Below, piece by piece: positions 51,840-62,200 of a DNA stretch of 64,000 bases. The DNA comes from Aptenodytes patagonicus (taxonomy: Eukaryota > Chordata > Aves > Sphenisciformes > Spheniscidae). Within the stretch, counting starts at the first letter, position 1. Each line of letters starts with the position of its first letter. A program made the position numbers and the translations under genes. The DNA is taken from NCBI RefSeq assembly GCF_965638725.1, contig NC_134960.1:250501-314500 (forward strand). Direction: 5' to 3'. Under the pieces are notes generated by a model. The model was given only the letters and a program-made list of their open reading frames with translations, was not told the DNA's origin and ran no database searches.

Positions 51840-53797
51840 TTAAAAATCCTGGGAATTAGAGGACACACAACGCATAGGCAGTGGAGGCAGGGATGCACAT
51901 CCTGAGGAGATTATAGGGATATGGCCTGGGAGTGCAGGGAGGGTATCAGGAAAGCCAAGGCACAGCTGGAGCCGAACTTGGCTAGAGATGTAAAAAGTAA
52001 CAAGAAGGGTTTCTTCAGGTACATAGGACAACAAAGGAAGATGAAAGAAACTGTACAACTGTACAAACCTGGCTACAACCGACATGGAGAAGGCTGAAGT
52101 ACTCAACAACTTTTTTGCCTTGGTCTTCTCCGGCAAGTGCAATAGCCAAGTCGCCCAATTCACAGAATCTAAAGGCAGGGACTGGGAGAATGAAGTACCG
52201 CCCACCATTAGAGAAGATCAGGTTTGAGACCGTCCAAGGATCCTGAATGTGCGCAAGTCTATGGGACCTGATGAGATGCATCTGAGAGTCCTGAGGGAAC
52301 TGGCAGATGAAGTTGCTAAGCCACTATCCATCATATTTGAAAAGTCGTGGCAGACTGGTGAAGTTCCCAGTGACTGGAAAAGGAAAACATAACCCCCATT
52401 TTTAAAAAGGGAAAAAAAGAAGACCTGGGGAACTACAGGCCGGTCAGTCTCACCTCTGTGCCCGGCAAGATCGTGGAGCAGAGCGTCCTGGAAACTATAC
52501 TAAGGCACATGGAAAACAGAGAGGTGATTGGTGACAGCCAACATGGCTTCACTAAGGGCAAATCGTGCCTGACGAAATTGGTGGCCTTCTATGACAGGGT
52601 TACAGTATTGGTGGATAAAGGAAGAGTGACTGACGTGATCTACCTGGACATGTGCAAAGCATTTGATACTGTCCTGCACAGCATGCTTGCCTCTAAAATG
52701 GAGAGACGTGGATTTGATGGGTGGACCACTCCGTGGATAAGGAATTGGCTGGATGGTCACACTCAAAAGATTTGTGGTCAATGGCTCGATATCCAGGTGG
52801 AGACTAGTGACGAGTGGTGTCCCTCAGGGGTCCATATTGGGACCAGTATTATTTAACATCTTTGCTGGGGACATGGACAGTGCACCCTCAGCAAGTTTGT
52901 GGATGATGAGTGGTGTGGTTGATACTCTACCATGGTATCCCATGGTGCGCCAAGGGATGCCATCCAGAGGGACCTTGATAGGCTTGAGAGGTGGGCCTGT
53001 GCGAACCTCATGAAGTTCAACACGGCCAAGTGCAGGGTCCTGCATCTGAGTCGGGGCAATCCCAAACATGGATACACGCTGAGTGATGAGTGGATTGAGA
53101 GCAGCCCTGCGGAGAAGGTCTTGGGGGTATTGGTGGATGAAAAACTGAATATGAGCTGGTAATGTGCACTCACAGCCCAGAAAGCCAACTGTATCCTGGG
53201 CTGCATCAAAAGAAGCATGGCAGCAGCTTGAGGGAAGTGATTCTCCCCCTCTGCTCTGCTCTCCTGGAGTACTGTGTCCAGCTCTGGGGCCCCCAGCATA
53301 AGAAAGACATGGACCTGCTTGAGCGGGTCCAGAGAAGGGCCATGACAATGATCAGGGGGCTGGAGCACCTCCCCTATGAGGACAGGCTGAGAGAGTTGGG
53401 GTTGTTTAGCCTAAAGAAGAGAAGGCTCCGGGGAGACCTTATAACAGCCTTCCAGTACTTAAAGGGGCCTATAGGAAAGATGGGGAGGGACTCTTTATCA
53501 GGGAGTGTCATGATAGGACGAGGGGTAACAGTTTTAAACTGGAAGAGGGTAGATTTAGATTAGATATTAGGAAGAAATTCTTCACTATGAGCATGGCGAG
53601 GCACTGAACCAGGTTGCCCAGAGAAGTTGTGGATGCCCCATCCCTGGAAGTGCTCAAGGCCAGGTTGGATGGGGCTTTGAGCAACCTGGTCTAGTGGAAG
53701 GTGTCCCTGCCCATGGCAGGGGGGTTGGAACTAGCTGATCTTTAAGAGCTGATCTTTAAGGTCCCTTCCAACCCAAACCATTCTATGATTCTATGAC
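51840..53797 (+). mobile_element. Longest CR1 LINE in the window, RT region, inactive
   Basis: About 2 kb of CR1 carrying most of the reverse-transcriptase ORF in several frames. Visible pieces are [20 protein letters not shown] and [20 protein letters not shown] near 52473-52610, [13 protein letters not shown] near 52640-52680, [20 protein letters not shown] near 52812-52875, [20 protein letters not shown] near 52970-53035, and [20 protein letters not shown] near 53304-53363. The catalytic box survives as KFVDD near 52890-52905, but in a different frame from the PQG block, so at least one frameshift lies between them. The element ends with TTCTATGATTCTATGA at about 53796. The 5' limit is uncertain and the endonuclease domain was not recognised. 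Confidence 0.92.
53727..53760. repeat. Short tandem duplication in the CR1 3' UTR
   Basis: The words AGCTGATCTTTAAG are repeated twice in a row just before the conserved GGTCCCTTCCAACCC block. This small duplication could tag this copy or its subfamily. Confidence 0.85.
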
Positions 53798-54514
53798 ACC
53801 ACAGCCTTGCCTCCTAAGGAGCCTGGTGACAGAAGAAGGGGCCTACAAGCTATTTTGCTGATTCTTTGCCACAGGATCCCCTAGGACACTGAACTGACCC
53901 TGCCAGAATCTTAGGCTAATTTTACAGTCTCTTTGTGCCTGCAGTCCCAGAGGAGTCATGCCATGTTCTTCACATGTATTCTTCACAGTGGCTTTTTCCC
54001 TTTTTGATATACTTCACACCTTCCATTTATTTTGTGCAGCCACTGTACTGGTCTTTCAGGCGGCCATTTCCAGAGCTATGCAATCAGTAACCAAGACATG
54101 AAAAATAAAACATTTATGCTAGACATATACAGATAGCAGCTTTTAAAAACCAGAACTTTGCTTTATTTTGGGCATTGAAGCTTTTTTCAATCACTGAATG
54201 TGTTAACTGCCCATGGGATATTTCTTATGAAAACACTGTAATTCTATAAAGCCCATTTATAGAGTCTTCTACTTCAGGCTCTTAGAGCTTGTCATACAAA
54301 TGGCAAGTGCTTTTCTTTTTGAGGTGAGTTCAGGTGCGTAAGGACAGAGTTCATGCGGGGTTGAGCAGAGGAACCTATTGCACTCTTTGGTGTTAAGACT
54401 GTACTATATGCATGTAATGTGCAAGTGGATCCCTTGGTATTATGTTACAGATCCTGCTGAACAAAACAAAACAAAAATTTACTGAATCTCTTACACCACT
54501 GAGAAAAACTAAAT

Positions 54515-54620
54515 GTCTCCACTTCACAGGTGAGGAAGCTGAAGCTGGGACAAACTGGTCAGCCATGAGTCAGGCATACGGTGCCAGACTCTTTACTCTG
54601 AGACCTCTGCTTTTAGTGCC
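54515..54620 (-). mobile_element. Possible ancient MIR/L2-like relic
   Basis: CCACTTCACAGGTGAGGAAG followed by CTGAAGCTGGGAC and then GTGCCAGACTCTTTACTC resembles the reverse of the shared MIR/L2 end (TTACAGATGAGGAAACTGAGGC..., then GCCAGACT...). A second patch at about 54780-54830 (TTTGCCACTGACCAGG, ATGGAGATAATCTGC) recalls the forward MIR end. The match is weak and was made by eye only. Confidence 0.35.
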
Positions 54621-55084
54621 GAGTTTCCTTCTCCTTTTCTGAAAGATTTCATAGTAAAGGTTTGAAACACTGGCACTTAAAGTAAGGCCTAACAACTAGA
54701 TATTAAAGGGGACTCTGATAGAATTTGGTATTCAGGGTGGAGGACTCAAAATTCAGCTTTTGTCACCAGTTTTGTTCTGATTTTGCCACTGACCAGGGAA
54801 CCACTTTATAGAATGGAGATAATCTGCAAATTCAGTACCCAACTAAACTATCTTTTAGTTTCTAGAAATGTTTTTTCCTGCATGTTGCTGTGGTTAGAAA
54901 AAACACCCAAACCCACAACATTTGTCTTCACTTTGTCCACAAAAAGAAGAGTCTATTTTTGCAGAAAAACACCTTATCTGAGCAGGTCTAATAGCGATAC
55001 TTATCTTTTTTGTAAAGTGCCAAAAGGGTAACGATTAGAATTCTTTATGTGTTTATTATCGTCAGCCTACCGACCTCTTCCAGG

Positions 55085-55177
55085 GATATCGCGGCCAGTC
55101 TTCAGAAGGATGGAGATGAGGAAGCTTCTGAAGAACCTGAAGAGCAGGGGCTTCTGTGGCCATTGTTTGCATGACTG
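55085..55177 (+). other. Possible orphan coding exon (acidic C-terminus)
   Basis: After an AG at 55082-55083 (CCTCTTCCAG context), one frame reads DIAASLQKDGDEEASEEPEE and then QGLLWPLFA before a TGA at 55175-55177. The acidic, Glu-rich composition and the tract before the AG look like a terminal exon. The family is unknown and no upstream partner exon was found. It may be a chance frame or the remnant of a lost gene. Confidence 0.2.
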
Positions 55178-55389
55178 CCTCACTGATGTTTGGGCTATGC
55201 AGAAGAAGTGTGACTGCTTTTGCAGTTTATTCAGATACATAAACAGTTCTGGTTAACTCAGTCTGGGCTGGAGCTTGTTCCCCAGAACATTATGGGATGC
55301 CTTTCCATTGAGGTTCACGGCCTCGTGGAACACCAGTCTAACACCCGTCTTGATGATGGCTCGTTGCTTTGGGAAGGCATTTTTTCGGC

Positions 55390-56220
55390 CTGAGGTGCGA
55401 TTTCAGGTGCAGGGACGTTAGGCCCCACCTCGCTCCCGGCCTACACAAGTTTTCTAAGGGAGAGCTCCCAAGCGCCATGGCCCCGTGGGCTGCAGACGCT
55501 TCGTGTCGCTCAAGCTCTAGCCTGAGGGCTAAGGCCCATCACCCTCAGCGAGCGTCCGGTCGGCGTCGCCAGGCCCACCCCTAGCGGGTCTCACACCGCC
55601 CCGCCGGGGCAGGGCGCGCACGGCGCCCTGACAGACCCCCCCAGCCCCGCTGGCGGCGGGGGGTCAGCTCCCGCCGGGTGCCGCGCCCCGCTGGTGGCCG
55701 CAGGGCAGCTCGGGGTGCCGCGGAGCCCCTCCGCGGGCGCTGCCGCCGCCTCCCCCCGGCCAGACTCGCCCCGCGGTTCCCCTCGGCGCCGCCGCTCCGC
55801 CGCGGCGTTGCCATGGCGGCCGGGCGCGCGGCGCTGCGGCGGCGGGGCGGGGCGGGGCCTGCCGCAGACCCCGGCCCGGCAGCGCAGGCCTCCGCCGCGG
55901 GGAGGCGGCGGGGCGGGCGCCCGCCCTCAGCGTCGGCGTGCAGGAGGCCGGCAGGGCCGGTGCTGGGCGCTGGAGCCGCCGCGGCGGCGGGAAGATGGAT
56001 GCGCCGTGCTTGTCCCTCGCCGTTCGGCATCCTCTCCTGGCTGCGGCACGGTGAGCGGCGGCGGCCGGGAGGGTCGCCCGGTCCCCGCGGCGGCGGAACA
56101 ATGACTTCGGCCGGCTGCGGGGGGCCGGGGCGAGGGCGGCGGCGCGGGGCGAGGGGCTGGGGCGGCGGCGGCGTGGCAGGGGAGAGGGAGCGATGGAGGT
56201 GAGCTGGTGATGGAGAGGAG
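55390..56220. promoter_or_regulatory. Strong CpG-island promoter of an unidentified gene
   Basis: The most GC-rich stretch of the window, dense in CpG. It holds GC boxes (GGGGCGGGGCGGGGC near 55843-55857) and two ATGs in good initiation context. It is flanked by AT-rich DNA on both sides. This is the pattern of a vertebrate housekeeping or developmental promoter. Direction is inferred as + from the donor site at 56051. Confidence 0.75.
55813..56050 (+). CDS. Probable first exon of an unidentified gene (partial; may be 5' UTR)
   Basis: A good splice donor (CACG|GTGAGC) follows 56050. Two well-placed ATGs are open up to it in different frames. The ATG at 55813 (GCCATGG) gives 79 residues rich in Arg, Ala and Gly, ending RRACPSPFGILSWLRH. 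The ATG at 55995 (GAAGATGG) gives MDAPCLSLAVRHPLLAAA. I recognise neither, and a purely non-coding first exon is as likely. Remembered human order and orientation would make FAM13B, which has a non-coding 5' end and a long first intron, a candidate if the genes between were lost or moved. The next exon is not in the window. Confidence 0.3.
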
Positions 56221-59200
56221 GGGAGACGAGCTGGAGCTCATGATGGAGAGGAGATGGAGGGAGAGGTGTGGCAGGACGCAGCCTGCAGCGCCGTGCCGGG
56301 AGCCACCTCGGCCTCTCTCCGGTCCCGCACTATTGTGTTCCAGGTTGGTCATTGTCTTGCCTTCCTCGTGCTGAGTGCGGTGCGCTGGGTGTGATTGCTG
56401 GTTACAAAGGGAGGGATTTTTCCAGGGCTGAATGTGATGTGCGGAGACTGCAGCCGGCAGAGCCTGGGCTGGGCCTCAGTGAGATGGCATCTGGGGGCGG
56501 GCAGTCAGCGCAGCTGAGCGGAGAGCAGCTGTAAAGGCACTCCCCGGGTTTATTTTTACTCGCGGTGCATCTTTGCCTGTTCCATGATACACACAGCATT
56601 GCACAAGGTTTCTTGCCGAGTATGTCTTTCTAGAAATGCACCTGTATGTGTCCTGGGGTGTCAGAATTGGTGTATTTGTGGATGTGTGTGTGAAGACATT
56701 CTCTCTTGCAAACACAGACCTCGCAAGGTGCATCTCTTTGTATGTGCAACACATGCCTTTTTTCACAGCCATTAACTGATGAAACATGCCACTTGGGCTG
56801 ATGTGCAATTTATTCTTAACTTACTGGATCGCCGTCCCTCAATTTCATTATGGCTACTTAGGACAGATTTAGATCGTGCATTTGGGCTATCTTACAGCAC
56901 TGAATACTCATTTGTAGTCTGTTTCTATTTTTTGCTGTGAATGCAAATATATAAAAGATGCGGAGTATACCTTATAGGCTGGGAACATAGAGAAGTATAT
57001 ATTTTAAAAGTTTAATTTGAACTCTTGTAAGGAAAAAATGAATGAGATGTATTTTTTAAAAACATTTGCATTCTGATACCGTCCTATGCTTCACTGTAAG
57101 GTGACATGTTGGGAGTCCCATTCTCAATGTCTCTTATTTGTTGGGTCAAATTCTGCACTGGTGCACGTATCATGTCTGGTCTAGCAGTCTGGGTGGCCCA
57201 TCAGGAGAATGTTTTGTCCCTTTTCAGGCAATAATGTGAGGTTTATTGCTTCTGCTCTGACTCAGGTTTTGTTTCTGTTGATCTGGCCTGCTGCTCTACA
57301 TACGAATTTCAAATCTAGGCCTGCTGTGCTGTAAATGCTAGCTTTGCTGGCACTTGACCAGGTTCAGATTGGTGCTTGAGCGAGGTAAATATCTGGTGAT
57401 TCTAAGAGGTTCTCTGGGAATGACTATGATATTGGTGAAGTCTGAGAGTGGTTAGCTGGTAATTGTTGAAGAGGGTGTAAGACACAAGTGCTCTATAAGT
57501 AGTTCTGTAGCAAGCAAAAGACACCATGGGTGCCTCAATACAAGAAGGACATCAGACTATTAGAGCGTGTCCAGAGCAGGGAGACCAAGATGGTGAAGGG
57601 TCTCGAGGACAAGACTTACAAGGAGTGACTGCGGTCACTTGTTTGTTCAGTTTGGAGAAGAGAAGGGTGAGGCGTGAACTCATCGCAGTCTACAACTTCC
57701 TCAAGAGGGGCGGCAGAAGGGGAGGTGCTGACCTCCTCTTTCCGGTGACCAGCCATAGGACACAAGGAAGTGGAATGAAGCTGCACCAGGGGAAGTTCAG
57801 ATTGGACATTAGGAAAAGGTTCTTCACTGAGAAAGTGGTCGGTCACTGGAACAGGCTCCCCAGGGAAGTGGTCACAGCACCAAGCCTGTCAGTTTAAGGG
57901 GCGTCTGGACGATGGTCTTAAATCATATAGTTTAGTGTTAGGTAGTCCTGTGAGGAGCAGGGAGTTGGACTTGATGATCCTTATGGGTCTCTTCCAACTC
58001 AAGATATTCTATGATTCTAAATCAAGTTAATGGGGTTGCAGCCTGTTCCGCCCTTGCTTCCACAGTGAGCAAAATCCCGAGGAAGAGCCTCGGGGGGGAA
58101 AGGCTGGAAAGTTTCTGTTGGGACTTCCATAGGAATTGCCTGGTGGAGGTGGCTGCAAGGAGCTGTTGATGTGGTTGCCCCTTTGGCCTTGTGCCTTTCC
58201 CAGAACTGTGGCAATGTGGTGGACTGCTGGGATTCTCTGGTTGTCAGCAGAGCTCCTAGCTGAGAGGACCAGGCTGCCAGTGACAGATGCTACAACCTTT
58301 CTGACTTGCTGATCTTGGACTGACTGTTCTGTTAGTACCTAAGGTAGAGAAACATGGCCCTCACCTTGGAGATGAATTCAAGCCAGGTATTTCCACAGTG
58401 TCCACCCCAAGCCGAACTTCAGGCTCTGTGATATTGCAAATGCTAATGCATTGCCTCAGCCTCCCTTCTGATAACCTTGTCCCTGTCACCTTTCAGTGGC
58501 TTCTGATAATCCCTCTGCATCCAGAGGCTATTCCCAGCTAAATAATCTTCTGAATAAGAACTTCTGTATCCTACTTATTAGGAACTGAACATAAGGTACA
58601 GCTAAAACGTTGTGTGTTAAGGAGGTGATTGGCTATTGTAATTTGTAAATGTATGCTGGCTTCTGCTAGACCTTTTATTATCAAGACCTTAATGGTAGCT
58701 GGAAAGATGCTGCATAATTTCTCTGTCATTACAAAGGATAAGTGGCCTTAGGGTATTCAAGTCAGGAAAATGCTGTGAAACGTAACTGGCAAAATGATGC
58801 CCGGAATAATTTTCAATCTTGATTTCTATTCATCCACGTGATAGACAGTTGATATTGTGGTTTAAAAAGTGTATAAAAATAGTCCTCCAACTGTAAAAAA
58901 GGTATGGTGATGGATTCTACTGTCATAAGGCTGGTATAATTCAGGTGTAACTTGAGCAGTTGAAATCCAAGTAGTTTGTTAATGATAACTTCTTTTTTTT
59001 CCTCTTCTTCCTAAGCAAACTATGGGAGACTGAAGATGCTTACAACTTGGCTTTCACTACTGAGTCATGGTCATTTTTCATTGTGGTCAATATTTGTGCT
59101 TTCTATTTGCTTTGTGAAGTTCTGAGGCAGCAAAATAGTCCTTACCAGATATCTGAATTTTGGATCACTTTCTAGTCAGTCATTCTTTCTATCTTCTGGG

Positions 59201-62200
59201 TTCCATCAGATTTCTCTTTAATCTTTGTGCATGGCAATGCAATATTTGGGTTACAAGACTGCAAAGCAAATGTTTTTGTTTTAAAAAATAATTATTTTAC
59301 TTGAATTTACAATGGCATGTTTGCATTATGTGTTTCTAAATCAACAGCTTGTTCAAATTCCCAGCAGGTAACCTCTTCAAAGTTCCTCTATAAATCTATA
59401 TCACTTGAAGATCTGGTCTTTACCAGATTATAACAAATTTATCTTCCCATCCTCAGAGATGGATTCTCTGCTGCCTTCTCTTTAGTAATCGTCTACATCT
59501 GTGCAATTCTCTGTGTCATCAGTGCTCAAGATCCAGAATCCATGAAGGTAGAAAAATGTAATTTTTGTAGTACTTCTAGTTTCTGTATCTTTAAGGTCTA
59601 TTTGAATTTCTCCTTTAAAATATGAGGACTAGAAATCTTTGCTCCAGGAGGTGGGGCTCTAAATAGAAAATTCAGCAGCATGTTGGAAGAGTTATGAAAA
59701 AGCTCTATAGTCTAGCCACACTGAATGCTTTCAAGTTAAATGAGCGTAAATACAGCTTCTCTGTAAATGACAGAAAAACAGTGTGCAGTTTGGATTCTAA
59801 AACATCCAGTGAACTTTAAAGGAAAAATAATGACATGCAAGCACTTTCAGGAATGCAGGCTTTCAGTTCCTCTCACTAAAATTTATGGTGCTGTATGATT
59901 TGCTTGCCATGCATTTGGATCACTGGTGGGTAGCTGAGAAACTCGCACATCCTGGAAACTTTAGGACCTGTGTTTTATCTGGAAGATCACATTTGGACAT
60001 CACAGCCAGTTCCCTATGTTAAATAGTCTGAATCGGCTATTGTCAGAAGAGAAGCAAAGTGAACTGATATATGTGACCATCCACATAGCATAGTTAAACA
60101 AGAAAGAGGCAAATGAATGCAGCAAACATTTTAGTACACAGCTGCATGATGAAATCCTCTTAGTTAACAGTTTAACAAATGCCAACAAATAAGGAATGTA
60201 AATGAAGACTGGATAGACCACAATTCCATTTCTAAGTTTGGATTAAATGTGACAAACTGATATACCTGAGAAAATTGTTTAGATAGAATAGCTGCTATGG
60301 TATGCCAGGTCTTCTTTTATGTTAAAAATGATAATGCAAAGTATAACATTATCTCAGATTATTTTAGCAAAAATAACAAAATGAATGATTTGAATTAATT
60401 GAGAACAGCTGATACTAAAATGCATGGTGTCTCCTATTTTCACTTTATGCATTCCTCCCATCTACACCTAGGAGGTAATATCTCACAGTTATGTTTAACA
60501 CCTGTACTCCATTTGTCAAGTTATTTGTTGAAATTGTTTATTATAATATTCTTATAAGTGTTTAGGGGAAAGACTTGTTAAACCTTACATTACATGGACT
60601 GTAAACAAAAGGTCTAAGTAACATGGAAATTAAAACTGAAAAGAAGAAGAAACAGCTGTTGAAAATTGCATTGAGGTCCCAGGTGGTTTAGGGTAACCAG
60701 TAATGAGTGAGCAAATAAAGTTGGGAGAAATGGTAGAGTTAAGGCTTCTGGAGTTTTTGGGGGTTTTTTGCTCTGTGTGTGCTGGTTTACTAAAATTCAC
60801 TAAGTTGATTTTCTTTTAAAATGGATGCAGAAATATTTTTCATTATTCATTTCTATGGTGTATGCAAAATCCTTAGAACTGTTAATGTTACAGGCAACAG
60901 AAATTAATTAGAATCAATGCTGTACTGTTTTGCATGTATTTGGGGTAGGCTTGGTGTACAAATATTTTAGTGATGAATTTTAAGAAGACTTAAAATTGTA
61001 TTAATACATAATATACACTTATTTCCATGAACATTAATGTTATTTTTGTTCTTGAAATTCTGTTATTCGTAGATAAGTCATTGGGGTTTTTTACACTGTA
61101 TTTATTTGTACTTAATATTTAAGGTTCTGCAAGCTGCTATATTCTGTTTCTGTGCATTGGTGAGGAACAAAATGAGATGCAGTCATTTTTGGAGAATCAG
61201 CTAGGAGAATTTGCTTTAATTTAATACAACCCTTAGTAATATCCCCTTCTCATCTCCCCTCTCTGGGAAATTTTAATCAGTTATGATCAGTCTTAGACTA
61301 ACAAAGAATATATGGGGACTGTTGCACTTGAAGAACATTGAGTAATTTACAGCTGAAAGAACAATTGTGTTGGTTATTATTTGGTAGCTTATAACTAAGC
61401 AAAAGGTTGCATTAATTACTTTGGAAATGCTTTTAAGAATGAACCTGTAAGTTTAGAGTGTGTCCAGTAAGTGTTTCAGAGGCACAACTGATAGCTAATA
61501 AACATCCATGCATATCCAGTGGTAAGTATTACTGACCTAGTGGTATTCAGCCCACGTTAGCAAGGTTCTGTGTTAGCAGATCCCTTTTGAATTGCGTCAC
61601 GTATGTTTGTAGGTCACAGCATGACCTACATGTTGCTGTTTTCGTGGAATATGCAGTCAGTGTCAGTGATCTATGTGGTAGCCAGTGTTAGGTGAACTCA
61701 ATGAACATGTAAGCATTGTCCTTGGAAATTGATTTGAAATTATATACAATAGGTTAATGCCTATTAAAATCTCTCTGAAATTACCATAAGATATTTTTCT
61801 GGTTTCAGATGCAGCCTTAATGGAAATCTGTGTGTTCAAGACGGTATCCTGAATGTCTTATAAGTTAAACCTTTTAATTTTTTTGTACTTTGCCACATCA
61901 TGTATGAATCAGCATCTCAGCTGAGTTTAATGGGTGGTGTTTCATGCTTACACCTTTGTCAGCTGAGAATCCAACCCATCACTTGCTTACATGGGAGGAG
62001 AATGCTGCTCCCCTGATCAATACTAGCTTATGTTTCCATTTTTAAAGCAGCACAGTTCAGCTAACAATCACCCTGTAGATTTCAGGGGTAGTTTTTAAAT
62101 AGTAAACTGTAAGGATGAATTCTACATTTAACATGAGTTTCACTTTATCCTGGTTGTTTATTTGTCGAGTCCTGTTCTTCCCGTTATGAGTAGAGCTGCT

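Larger units (their letters stand above)
53798..55380. other. Intergenic region before the third CpG island
   Basis: About 1.6 kb of mostly unique DNA. Contains a possible MIR/L2-like relic at 54515-54620 and a possible acidic exon at 55085-55177. No full gene was recognised. Confidence 0.55.

Noticed and set aside
55581..56352. Several 130-174 residue frames on both strands in the third CpG island
   Set aside because: High GC removes stop codons in all frames, and the peptides are Ala/Arg/Pro-rich without family features. Only the part leading to the donor at 56050 was kept, at low confidence.
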